A program made the translations under genes and the position numbers. Of a stretch of DNA of 11,326 nt, positions 1-6,178 are shown piece after piece; position 1 is the first letter of the stretch, and every line of letters starts with the position of its first letter. A model generated the notes under the pieces. The model saw nothing but the letters and a program-made list of their open reading frames with translations, was not told the DNA's origin and ran no database searches. Origin of the DNA: Bacilli bacterium. Lineage in GTDB: Bacteria > Bacillota_I > Bacilli_A > RFN20 > CAG-826. The stretch is from positions 1 through 11,326 of the forward strand of contig JAILRR010000068.1 of NCBI GenBank assembly GCA_024698065.1, written 5' to 3'.

Positions 1-838
1 GTTTGAGCTCTTTGTTGATTTTGTCTTTGACGTTCTGAGGGTAAGGATTCTCGGCAACTTTCTTCTTGATGGCGTCGATATCGCTTTCCTCATTATCACC
101 TTCGCCAAGCTCATCGCGGATGGCTTTCATCTTTTCTCTAAGGATGTATTCCTTTTGCGATCTTTCAGCGCGGTTTCTGACGGTCTCATCGAGTTTTTTG
201 TCGATTTCACTGACGGTCTGGGCCTCGTTTAAAAGCTCAGTGATCTTGAGGAGTCTCTTGTTGATCTCTGGCTCTCCAAGGATCTCGATTTTGTCCTCGA
301 TGCTGAAATTGAGATAGGCGGCAAGGGTGTCGCCGATGTTGTTTGGGGTCTCCCCTCTTCCAAGGGCGTTAAGGGCACTCTTAGGGATATCGTGGGCGAT
401 GGCAGGCGTTTGCTCAACGGCCTTGACGATGCGCCTGATAAGGGCGGTTTCCTCGTTTTGGTCGCCAAGAAGATCAGGGATGACCTTTCCTTCGGCTTTC
501 CAAGTGCCATCATCGAATCTAAGGTTAGTCAAAGCAACACGCTTTGAGCCAATAACGCGAATACGGTAGACGCCGTTGGCATTAAGGAAATTCACCACTC
601 GGCAGAGGGTGGCGGTCATATAGACGTCTTCTTCCCCTGTCACTTCGTCTTTTTGAACTTGGCGCTGAACGCCTACGAAGAGCAAGGAGTTGCTGTCACG
701 TCTGGCCACATCGATAGCCTTAACGCTATAAGGTCTTCCGGCTTCAATCGACTCGGTCATGTTTGGGAACACGACGAGCCCGCGGGTTACGAGTAAAGGA
801 AGGACCAAGGTATTTGTGTTTTCTGCTACGTTGTCCAT
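1..838 (-). CDS. lon: ATP-dependent protease Lon, N-terminal part (gene runs off the left edge)
   Basis: The first 279 codons of Lon, the cytosolic AAA+ serine protease that unfolds and degrades damaged and some regulatory proteins. Residues about 8-205 form the N-terminal substrate-recognition (LAN/PUA-like) domain, opening with a typical LPLLVTRGLVVFPNM segment. A helical, coiled-coil stretch follows with the conserved QKEYILREKMKAIRDELG motif near residues 235-252. The Walker A, Walker B and Ser-Lys catalytic parts lie beyond the window. The ATG at 838 is chosen because AGGAGGT (845-851) sits 6 bases upstream and the LAN domain begins directly after it. It lies downstream of tig but is separated from it by a terminator and has its own promoter and CIRCE operator, so heat-shock control by HrcA is expected. 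Identification is secure; completeness cannot be judged. Confidence 0.96.
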   Translation of the reverse strand, partial: MDNVAENTNTLVLPLLVTRGLVVFPNMTESIEAGRPYSVKAIDVARRDSNSLLFVGVQRQVQKDEVTGEEDVYMTATLCRVVNFLNANGVYRIRVIGSKRVALTNLRFDDGTWKAEGKVIPDLLGDQNEETALIRRIVKAVEQTPAIAHDIPKSALNALGRGETPNNIGDTLAAYLNFSIEDKIEILGEPEINKRLLKITELLNEAQTVSEIDKKLDETVRNRAERSQKEYILREKMKAIRDELGEGDNEESDIDAIKKKVAENPYPQNVKDKINKELK

Positions 839-858
839 TTGTTTACCTCCTGTTCCTT

Positions 859-886
859 ATTATAAGGATAGTCTTAGCACTTTCAA
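859..886 (-). promoter_or_regulatory. Sigma-A promoter of lon
   Basis: Read on the minus strand, a -35 TTGAAA (881-886) and a perfect -10 TATAAT (859-864) are separated by 16 bases. Transcription would start near 852, about 14 bases before the lon ATG. AGGAGGT at 845-851 would then be almost at the 5' end of the mRNA. The -35 lies within the spacer of the CIRCE element, so a bound repressor would block RNA polymerase. Confidence 0.75.
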
Positions 887-900
887 TATTAGAGTGCTAG
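874..900. promoter_or_regulatory. CIRCE element (HrcA operator) of lon
   Basis: The inverted repeat reads TTAGCACTT, nine bases, GAGTGCTAG. This is the CIRCE consensus TTAGCACTC-N9-GAGTGCTAA with the correct 9-base spacer and one change at the inner end of the left arm and one at the outer end of the right arm; the shared core TAGCACT/AGTGCTA is intact. CIRCE is the binding site of the heat-shock repressor HrcA, classically before groESL and dnaK. Here it overlaps the lon -35. CIRCE before lon is known from mycoplasmas. Confidence 0.88.
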
Positions 901-910
901 AAAGATGCTC

Positions 911-949
911 AAAAATAAGAGAAAAGGGTCTAGTTGATTAGCTAGACCC
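911..949 (-). terminator. Intrinsic terminator of tig
   Basis: On the minus strand GGGTCTAG (8 bp stem, 942-949), an 8-base loop, and CTAGACCC (926-933) are followed by TTTTCTCTTATTTTT. The stem starts about 20 bases after the tig stop codon. It separates tig transcription from lon, which has its own promoter just downstream. Confidence 0.85.
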
Positions 950-969
950 CATAAATCTTGGCTTTAAGC

Positions 970-2370
970 TTACTTGCTGGCTTTTTTGGCGGCTGGTTTT
1001 TTGGCAGCGGCTTTAGGAGCGGCCTTCTTTTCAGCGGCTGGAGCCTCCTCTTTCTTAGCGGCGGCTTTCTTTGCGCTGGCGCTAGAGGAGTTAGCGATGA
1101 TCCAAGCACGAACCTTCTTCTGGAAGAGGTTGTTCTTGAAGCTGTCGAGATCGCGGTTGATGAAGCCTCTGATTTCTTCTTCTTTCATCTTGTATTGCTC
1201 GGCCATGGCTTTGACTTCGGCGTCAACATCGGCATCTTTGATGAATAAGTCTTCGGCTTCAGCGATGGCGTTCATGACGATGTAGCCTTTGAGGCTTGAC
1301 TCAGCCTGCTTCATGAAGGTAGCGCGTAAGTCTTCGATCTTGGAGCCGGTGATCTCGAGATACTGCTCGAAGGTGAGACCGTTTTGCTCAATCTGTTTCT
1401 TGAGGTTGTTCTCGCTCTGGGCAGCTTCGTTGGCGATGATGTCTTGGTCAAGGGTGAAGGTAGCGCCTTCAACGATCTGACCGAGGATGGCGTTATAGTA
1501 TCTCTCTTCGCTCTCACGGACTTTGCTTTCGAGGAGTCTCTTCTTCTCGAACTCCTTGAGTTCAGCGATGGTATTAACTTCTTTGATACCAAGCTCTTTG
1601 ACGGCGGCGTCATCGGCTTCTGGGATCTTCTTCTCTTTGACTTCGTGGAGGGTGACGCTGAACTGGGCATCTTTGCCAGCGAGTTCCTTGACATAGTTGG
1701 TTGGGAAGGTGACTTTGAAGGACTTGGTCTCGTCTTTCTTCATGCCTGCAACGGCCTCTTCGAAGCCTGGAATGAAGGAATGGGAGCCAAGGACAAGGCT
1801 ATAGTTGTCGGCTTTGCCGCCTTCGAATGGCTTGAGGTTTCCTTTCTCATCTGGGAGGAAGCCATTGAAGTCGATGGTGACGGTGTCGCCCATCTTGGCT
1901 TCACGATCAACAAGGACGAGCTCGGCGTTGTTCTCGAAGCGTCTTGCCACCGCAGCTTCGACTTCGGCGTCGGTGACGGTGTCGGCTGGGCGCTCAGCTT
2001 TAAGGCCTTTGTAGGCACCGAGTTTGGCGCTTGGGACGGTGATGATCGTGTAGGCTAACTGAAGCTCGGTGTCGCTAAGTTTGGTGATGGCGACATCTGG
2101 GCGGAAGAAAGGACGGACCTTGGTTTCTTTGATAAGTTCAGCGAAGGTTGGATTCAAGACGGAATCGATGGCCTCGTTGTAGACGGCTTCCTGGTTGACT
2201 CTCTCTTTGAGAAGGTTCTTTGGAGCCTTGCCTGGACGGAAGCCAGGAACGCTGACTTTGGCGCTGACCTTGTTGAAGGCCTTCTCTTGCGCCTCGACCC
2301 AAACTTCCTTCTCAAGGTCGACGGTGACCTTAACGCGGGAAGGGGTAATTTGTTCAATGGTGTGTTTCAT
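970..2370 (-). CDS. tig: Trigger factor, ribosome-associated chaperone and prolyl isomerase, with a Lys/Ala-rich tail
   Basis: Trigger factor binds the ribosome near the exit tunnel and shields nascent chains. In the 466-residue product the ribosome-binding signature GFRPGKAP lies at about 43-50. An FKBP-like PPIase domain runs about 160-245 (GDTVTIDFNGF through FSVTLHEVKEK), followed by the helical C-terminal chaperone domain to about 426. The last 40 residues (about 427-466) are an unusual low-complexity tail of Ala, Lys and a few Pro and Glu, resembling histone-H1-like tails. The ATG at 2370 is preferred over an in-frame TTG at 2376, because AAGAGG (2379-2384) is 8 bases from the ATG but only 2 from the TTG. 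It ends with TAA and a strong terminator, so it is probably monocistronic. The family call is certain; the role of the tail is unknown. Confidence 0.97.
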   Translation of the reverse strand: MKHTIEQITPSRVKVTVDLEKEVWVEAQEKAFNKVSAKVSVPGFRPGKAPKNLLKERVNQEAVYNEAIDSVLNPTFAELIKETKVRPFFRPDVAITKLSDTELQLAYTIITVPSAKLGAYKGLKAERPADTVTDAEVEAAVARRFENNAELVLVDREAKMGDTVTIDFNGFLPDEKGNLKPFEGGKADNYSLVLGSHSFIPGFEEAVAGMKKDETKSFKVTFPTNYVKELAGKDAQFSVTLHEVKEKKIPEADDAAVKELGIKEVNTIAELKEFEKKRLLESKVRESEERYYNAILGQIVEGATFTLDQDIIANEAAQSENNLKKQIEQNGLTFEQYLEITGSKIEDLRATFMKQAESSLKGYIVMNAIAEAEDLFIKDADVDAEVKAMAEQYKMKEEEIRGFINRDLDSFKNNLFQKKVRAWIIANSSSASAKKAAAKKEEAPAAEKKAAPKAAAKKPAAKKASK

Positions 2371-2403
2371 ATTCAAAACCTCTTTAGTTTTTGCAACTGA
2401 ATT

Positions 2404-2432
2404 AATATAGCCTATCTTACGATAGTTAACAA
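2404..2432 (-). promoter_or_regulatory. Sigma-A promoter of tig with a small palindrome in the spacer
   Basis: On the minus strand TTGTTA (2427-2432) and TATATT (2404-2409) are separated by exactly 17 bases, giving a short leader that includes the AAGAGG ribosome site. The spacer contains the inverted repeat CTATC-TTAC-GATAG (2412-2425). That could be an operator or chance. I see no terminator between the upstream gene's stop (2449) and this promoter, so some read-through is possible. Confidence 0.6.
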
Positions 2433-2448
2433 ATACTTTGAGAAATAA

Positions 2449-3378
2449 TTAGTAATGAAGTGTGCTTTCGGCCTTACGAACCTCTTTCACCTTCTCAATG
2501 AGGGCTTTCGCTTCTTCGAGCCTAACGCCTTTTTCCTCGCATTCTTTGACCAAGTCAAAGTCGCTAGAGAGATATTCGTGGGCCAATGCGGAGAACGCGA
2601 CGAAATATAAGGCCCCTTCCGTTTCGAGAGGAACCTCCTCCGGGAAGAGTTCGAAGATGTAGTCATTGAGGAGTTTCTTGGCGATGTTAGAAACCGAAGG
2701 ATCATTTATCTCCTCATCAAGTTTGACTCTGAAATCCTCAAAGGCTTTGCCAGTGAATGGAGGAATCGTGCTAGACGGTATGAGTTTGAAGAATTGGCCG
2801 TTTTTGATGAAGGTAATCTCTTTGTCATATCTAGCCGAGATGAGATACATGAGGGCGTATGTCCTCACAATAGAGGACTTCTGGCTACCGACCAAAGCAA
2901 CTAAGGAAGGTATGTAATCCTTGACCTTGAGAGGGCCGATCATATTGAGGGTGGAGATGATCTCATAGTCGTCAGATTTCTCCGACAGCTTCTCGATTAT
3001 CTCTTCTTCAGTGAATTTCTCAGAAAGATGGGAATTCCTCTCCTCCGTCCTAATCATTTTCGGGAGGGCATGAAGGTATTCCTCGACCTCTTGGGAGACG
3101 TATGGGAGGTTCTCAAAATACTCAAGGTCGTCATAGGCTTCCTCGAATTCTTTGAGGATGAAACGAAGCTCGAAAATGCTCCTCATCGTTTTGAGGGGGC
3201 TCACTTTGAAAAGCTCGTCACGATGGGCGTTAAGGATATTGAGTGCTTGCTTGGCATCGCCTTTGGCGAGATAGGCCGAAGCGCGGTAGCTAAGACCCGC
3301 TGGCGAGAGGTCGCCTTCGGTGAGGGAAAGAAGAAGATCGTATTCTTTCTTCTCAAGAAGGGTTTTGTAGTTGTCCAT
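2449..3378 (-). CDS. TPR-like helical protein of unknown function
   Basis: A 309-residue soluble protein with no signal peptide or membrane segment, rich in Glu, Lys and Leu and predicted almost wholly helical. Residues about 25-55 (SYRASAYLAKGDAKQALNIL) match the tetratricopeptide pattern, and residues 65-100 continue with a second helix pair. The middle (about 140-185) could form HEAT-like helices. It recalls the DUF3196-type proteins of Mollicutes relatives, but that is from memory and untested. TPR folds usually act as protein-binding scaffolds; no catalytic motif is visible. The ATG at 3378 is the only sensible start, yet there is no Shine-Dalgarno sequence and a -10 (TAGAAT) ends 6 bases before it, so the mRNA may be leaderless. 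It is transcribed divergently from the lipoprotein gene and stops just upstream of the tig promoter. Confidence 0.85.
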   Translation of the reverse strand: MDNYKTLLEKKEYDLLLSLTEGDLSPAGLSYRASAYLAKGDAKQALNILNAHRDELFKVSPLKTMRSIFELRFILKEFEEAYDDLEYFENLPYVSQEVEEYLHALPKMIRTEERNSHLSEKFTEEEIIEKLSEKSDDYEIISTLNMIGPLKVKDYIPSLVALVGSQKSSIVRTYALMYLISARYDKEITFIKNGQFFKLIPSSTIPPFTGKAFEDFRVKLDEEINDPSVSNIAKKLLNDYIFELFPEEVPLETEGALYFVAFSALAHEYLSSDFDLVKECEEKGVRLEEAKALIEKVKEVRKAESTLHY

Positions 3379-3384
3379 GGCGTT

Positions 3385-3393
3385 ATTCTAGCA
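3385..3393 (-). promoter_or_regulatory. Extended -10 promoter of the TPR-like gene
   Basis: On the minus strand TGC-TAGAAT (-10 hexamer 3385-3390 with an upstream TG at 3392-3393) is followed by six bases and the ATG. Transcription would begin at or next to the A of ATG. The best -35-like sequence (TGGAGA, 18 bases upstream) is part of the 16-bp palindrome at 3400-3415. Inferred from sequence only. Confidence 0.5.
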
Positions 3394-3399
3394 AATTAG

Positions 3400-3415
3400 A
3401 TGGAGATATCTCCAT
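3400..3415. promoter_or_regulatory. Perfect 16-bp palindrome between divergent genes (possible operator)
   Basis: ATGGAGATATCTCCAT is fully self-complementary with no central spacer. It lies midway in the 79-base gap between the TPR-like gene and the lipoprotein gene, over the -35 region of the former and directly before the -35 of the latter. There is no U-run beside it, so it is not a terminator. Position and symmetry suggest a dimeric regulator that could control both genes; I do not recognise the site. Confidence 0.5.
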
Positions 3416-3420
3416 AAAGA

Positions 3421-3448
3421 TTGCCTTTTCTTTTTAAAACATTACAAT
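3421..3448 (+). promoter_or_regulatory. Promoter of the lipoprotein gene
   Basis: TTGCCT (3421-3426), 16 bases, TACAAT (3443-3448, five of six matches to TATAAT), then nine bases to the ATG at 3458. The start of transcription would fall 2-4 bases before the ATG, leaving no room for a ribosome site, and none is visible (TTAGCAAGT precedes the ATG). Confidence 0.55.
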
Positions 3449-3457
3449 TTAGCAAGT

Positions 3458-4276
3458 ATGAGAAAACAAATCCTGCTTCCTCTTTTTTTGCTTCTCTCTG
3501 TGAGCGCTTGTGCTAGCAATGCGACCATCAATCAGAAGCCGACGACAGACCGCGATCACGCGATCCTTTCGCTTGCTAGATACCGCACCATCGTGAACGA
3601 CAAGGATTATGAGATGCCGGAAACGCTTTCTCTCGATATGAAGACTAATAGTTTCACTTTCCACGACAAAGAACTCACGAATGTGGAAATCAAAGTGAAC
3701 GTTGACGCAAGGTACATCAATGGTGAGGATAAGGAAATCTTCCCCTACGCCTACTTCCTTTTGAATGGGTCTGCCGAAGAAGGCTCAAAATGGCTATATG
3801 AAAGCTGGGTCTATGCCGAAACCCGTAATGGCTCATCCTATGTGAACGTCTTTGAAAGGGGCAACGAATTCGTCAAGAACATCAGGCACGAATATGTCTT
3901 TGAGAGCAAGAGGGACTGGATCGATAAAGCCGAAGACTCGCTTTCCATCATGAATTCTCAGGTGCTAGACAGTGCCAAAGAGGTCTCGGATTTCATCAAG
4001 GAAATCTCACAAAGTAGTTCAATCACGAGCGAATCATACGAAGAACCGGCTGCCTCCTCGCTAAACGGTAATATCACTTATTCAGAAGATAGCAGCTCAA
4101 GCTGCACTTTTTCCTTTGAATTCGAGAACTATTGCCTTAAGTCTTATAACCATAAAAAAGACGGCGCCAATATCCGCACCGTCTCATCTCATTATGGAGG
4201 CGAAATCACGAAGGACTATCCTAGCAAGGAGCATTACACTCTCCAAAGCGAGGCTCCTTCGGAAGCTATTCGCTAA
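3458..4276 (+). CDS. Putative secreted lipoprotein of unknown function
   Basis: A 272-residue protein with a lipoprotein signal peptide: MRKQ, a hydrophobic core ILLPLFLLLSV, and a lipobox SVSAC with the lipidated cysteine at residue 18. The mature part should be anchored to the outer face of the membrane. Residues about 30-185 form a mixed, charged domain (alternating beta-type stretches such as FTFHDKELTNVEIKVNV, and aromatic-rich WLYESWVYAE). A Ser-rich low-complexity region follows at about 183-215. The tail has two cysteines (216 and 226) that could form a disulfide. I recognise no family. The gene is divergent from the TPR-like gene and convergent with the HAD gene, overlapping its 3' end by 11 bases. 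Its apparent terminator lies inside that neighbour. The predicted mRNA has almost no 5' leader. Confidence 0.85.
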   Translation: MRKQILLPLFLLLSVSACASNATINQKPTTDRDHAILSLARYRTIVNDKDYEMPETLSLDMKTNSFTFHDKELTNVEIKVNVDARYINGEDKEIFPYAYFLLNGSAEEGSKWLYESWVYAETRNGSSYVNVFERGNEFVKNIRHEYVFESKRDWIDKAEDSLSIMNSQVLDSAKEVSDFIKEISQSSSITSESYEEPAASSLNGNITYSEDSSSSCTFSFEFENYCLKSYNHKKDGANIRTVSSHYGGEITKDYPSKEHYTLQSEAPSEAIR

Positions 4277-4901
4277 GAGCGTCATCAGCGGCCGCTTCAA
4301 GGTCGCTGAATTTTTTTAATACGTACTCAGGGTTGGAGGCTTTGCCAAAACCATAGGAAGCATGGGCGAATTTGTAGCCTGCTTTGTGGGTTTCGGTCTC
4401 ATCGTAAAGAGTGTCACCAACATACATAGCCTTTTCATAGCCATACTTGCTCGTTAAAAGAAGCATGTTCTGGCTCTTGCTATAGAAGTTATCTCCCCAG
4501 CAGATGTAGCCAGTGAAAACATGACCTAATTTAGTCGCGGTCAAGAAGGCCTCGATATAGCCTTTCTGGCAGTTGCTTAAGATAAGAAGGTCGTATTTCT
4601 TCGAGAGCTTGGTGAGGGTTTCCTCCACTCCTTCGTAAAGGATGCCAGGATGGGAGGCAACGTATTCGTTTTCGTGGTCAAGAGACTTCGCTAACAAATC
4701 GTCGGAATCCTCTTTTGGCATACTAGGGAAAAGGATGGCAGGGAATTCGCTCATCGGTTTGCCCATGCAAGGAAGGATCTGCTCATGGGTGATGTGGAAT
4801 TTGTATTTACTCGCGGACGCGACTTCGTCCCAGGCCTTCGCAACTGAGAGAGTAGAATCCCAGAGGGTGCCGTCGATGTCAAAAATCAGTGCTTTTTTCA
4901 T
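4266..4901 (-). CDS. HAD-superfamily hydrolase, phosphoglycolate-phosphatase-like
   Basis: A 211-residue cytosolic phosphatase of the haloacid dehalogenase superfamily. Motif I is FDIDGTLWD with the nucleophile Asp8 and acid/base Asp10. Motif II is LILSN with Ser109. The motif III lysine is probably Lys142. Motif IV is YVGDTLYDE with Asp163 and Asp167 for Mg2+. Residues about 16-90 form the helical cap (C1 type) typical of Gph/PGMB-like enzymes. The substrate cannot be told from sequence. The ATG at 4901 is used because it begins MKKALIFDIDGT; the reading frame is open 12 codons further up but has no better start. AAAGG lies 13 bases upstream, which is far for a ribosome site. It is divergent from the TetR gene and its last codons overlap the convergent lipoprotein gene. 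Confidence 0.93.
   Translation of the reverse strand: MKKALIFDIDGTLWDSTLSVAKAWDEVASASKYKFHITHEQILPCMGKPMSEFPAILFPSMPKEDSDDLLAKSLDHENEYVASHPGILYEGVEETLTKLSKKYDLLILSNCQKGYIEAFLTATKLGHVFTGYICWGDNFYSKSQNMLLLTSKYGYEKAMYVGDTLYDETETHKAGYKFAHASYGFGKASNPEYVLKKFSDLEAAADDALSE
4285..4317 (+). terminator. Intrinsic terminator of the lipoprotein gene, inside the convergent HAD gene
   Basis: TCAGCGGCC (4285-4293), a 7-base loop, and GGTCGCTGA (4301-4309) form a 9-bp stem with one G-U pair, followed by A and seven T (4311-4317). It starts 8 bases after the lipoprotein stop codon. On the other strand the same bases encode the C-terminal KKFSDLEAAADD part of the HAD phosphatase. Confidence 0.8.
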
Positions 4902-4914
4902 GGCGACAATTTTG

Positions 4915-4927
4915 CCTTTATTAAAGG
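4915..4927. repeat. Short inverted repeat before the HAD gene
   Basis: CCTTTA and TAAAGG flank a single base, 14 bases upstream of the HAD start. It includes the only Shine-Dalgarno-like AAAGG on the minus strand, so pairing or a bound protein could affect expression. It may also be chance in AT-rich DNA. No convincing promoter for the HAD gene was found; a weak CAAAAT hexamer lies 7 bases before its ATG. Confidence 0.3.
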
Positions 4928-5002
4928 TAAAATACAACTAAAACACTTTGCTATTGAGTTTACTTTAACTTTGTTAGAGCATAATTCAGTACTTTTGTCT
5001 TT

Positions 5003-5023
5003 TTTATACTAAAATTGTATAAA
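5003..5023. promoter_or_regulatory. Probable TetR-family operator over the regulator's promoter
   Basis: Perfect 7-bp arms TTTATAC and GTATAAA are separated by seven bases (TAAAATT), a 21-bp site of the size and symmetry used by TetR-family dimers. It covers both candidate -10 hexamers of the downstream gene: TATACT (5005-5010) and TATAAA (5018-5023). The second has a -35 TTGTCT (4995-5000) at 17 bases. Autorepression is the simplest reading; control of the divergent HAD gene is also possible. Confidence 0.6.
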
Positions 5024-5038
5024 CCGGAGGGGGTTTTT

Positions 5039-5686
5039 ATGAGAACGGAAAAAATGAAACTCGACAACATCGAAAAGGTCTTCAACGCCACCATGAGGCT
5101 CTTCGCCAAACAGGATGTCATGAACACCACCCTTCAGATGATCGCCGATGAAGCAGGCGTTTCCACTCGTTCCATCGTCAATTATTTCAAGACAAGGGAA
5201 AACCTTCTTCTTGCCACCCATCAGAGATACGTCGAATTCGCGATGAATAAGCTTATGGGCTTTGCCTCAAGCGAGAAATTCAAAAGCCTTAATGGACGTG
5301 AGCAGGTTATCGCCATCGCCAGAGGCGTCCTCAGCTTCGTCCCTGAATACTATGTCCACATCTACGCGATGAAGGAAATCACCGTTGCCGTTGCCGCCGC
5401 TGGCATCACCAACGACGAAAGATTCATCAACGAAAGCGTCTTGGCCATCCATAAGCCAGTCAGAATCGCCATGGAAAAAGGCATCGCTGACGGCTCGATC
5501 AATCTTGCCGGTGGCATCAATGACGATAACATCAAGATGTTCATCGTCGTGTTGCGTGGCATCTTCCAAGAATACGCCGAGATTCTCAAATCCAAAAACG
5601 AAGCCGCCATCAAGACGATGTCCTCAGCAATCGAAACCCTATACAAATACCTCGACTCCATCTTAAAAGGAGAGGTCACACAATAA
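5039..5686 (+). CDS. TetR/AcrR-family transcriptional regulator
   Basis: A 215-residue one-domain-plus-HTH regulator. Residues about 8-57 are the DNA-binding domain: helix IEKVFNATMRLFAKQ, then the turn-recognition unit TLQMIADEAGVSTRSIVNYF (31-50) and KTRENLL, all characteristic of TetR. Residues 60-215 are the helical ligand-binding and dimer domain; the ligand is unknown. The start at 5039 is set by GGAGGGGG (5026-5033), 8 bases upstream of the ATG counted from GGAGG. A TTG at 5015 in the same frame would fall inside the promoter. An inverted repeat over the promoter suggests that the protein represses itself. Neighbours are a divergent HAD phosphatase and a convergent flavodoxin-like gene; which other genes it controls cannot be inferred. 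Confidence 0.93.
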   Translation: MRTEKMKLDNIEKVFNATMRLFAKQDVMNTTLQMIADEAGVSTRSIVNYFKTRENLLLATHQRYVEFAMNKLMGFASSEKFKSLNGREQVIAIARGVLSFVPEYYVHIYAMKEITVAVAAAGITNDERFINESVLAIHKPVRIAMEKGIADGSINLAGGINDDNIKMFIVVLRGIFQEYAEILKSKNEAAIKTMSSAIETLYKYLDSILKGEVTQ

Positions 5687-5689
5687 AAC

Positions 5690-5718
5690 AAAGCGCCCAT
5701 TCGTTGGGCGCTTTTCTT
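5690..5718. terminator. Bidirectional terminator between the TetR and flavodoxin genes
   Basis: AAAGCGCCCA (5690-5699), loop TTCGT, TGGGCGCTTT (5705-5714): a 10-bp perfect stem, with T-rich tails on both strands (TTTTCTTATT on plus, TTTGTTTTATTG on minus). It begins 4 bases after the TetR stop and ends just before the stop codon of the convergent flavodoxin-like gene, so it can serve both. Confidence 0.9.
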
Positions 5719-5722
5719 ATTC

Positions 5723-6172
5723 TTAGAGAGATAGCCTATTCGCGGCTTCTTCTGGATATTTCTTTGGTTCTTTGAGGTGGATGGTTCTTGCTTCAGGATA
5801 GAGCTTAGCGATTTTCTTGTCCGCCGCTTTCGATGTTCCTGAGCCGCTATATAGGACAAAGGTGACTTTCTTGCCTTTGAGGTCCAAGGTTTTGAGCAAT
5901 GAATTAGTTGGGGTAGCAAGCCTTCCATTCCAGATAGGCGAACCGATGTAGACCTCATCATAGTCCTCGAGGCGTTTATTGAATTCCTCGAGTTTCGGGC
6001 ACGAGCCGATTGAGGCTTTGAAGCCCCCTACTAGCATCGAGAAAAAGAAACTCTTTGGGAGAACCCTTTTCTCAGTGCCATATTTTCTTATATCAAATCC
6101 TTTTTCAGTAAGGATCTTCGAAACGAAATCGCCGTTACCGGTGTGCGAATAGTATATGAAAAGCTTCTTCAT
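5723..6172 (-). CDS. Flavodoxin-like FMN-binding protein
   Basis: A 149-residue protein with the flavodoxin fold. The N-terminal strand MKKLFIYYSHTGNG carries the phosphate-binding loop S-H-T-G-N-G (residues 9-14). IGSPIWNGRLATP (76-88) provides the second FMN loop with Trp81, a likely flavin-stacking residue. YSGSGTSKA (108-116) is the third loop. Such proteins carry electrons or reduce quinones or other acceptors; the partner is not evident. The length is near that of short-chain flavodoxins. The ATG at 6172 follows a -10 by six bases and lacks a ribosome site, suggesting a leaderless mRNA. It lies downstream of the large repeat-protein gene but is separated from it by a terminator and has its own promoter. 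Confidence 0.88.
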   Translation of the reverse strand: MKKLFIYYSHTGNGDFVSKILTEKGFDIRKYGTEKRVLPKSFFFSMLVGGFKASIGSCPKLEEFNKRLEDYDEVYIGSPIWNGRLATPTNSLLKTLDLKGKKVTFVLYSGSGTSKAADKKIAKLYPEARTIHLKEPKKYPEEAANRLSL

Positions 6173-6178
6173 ATTTTT

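Noticed and set aside
1384..2058. A 224-codon open frame on the plus strand
   Set aside because: It lies wholly antisense to tig, has no ribosome site and no recognisable motif; the codon bias of tig leaves the opposite frame open.
2374..2376. TTG as the tig start (468 residues)
   Set aside because: Only 2 bases from the AAGAGG ribosome site, against 8 for the ATG at 2370.
4205..4265. Hairpin AAGGAGC/GCTCCTT on the minus strand as terminator of the HAD gene
   Set aside because: The loop is about 20 bases and there is no T-run after the stem.
5362..5961. A 199-codon minus-strand frame opposite tetR and the flavodoxin gene
   Set aside because: It crosses the two-way terminator and overlaps two well-supported genes; the composition is that of a shadow frame.
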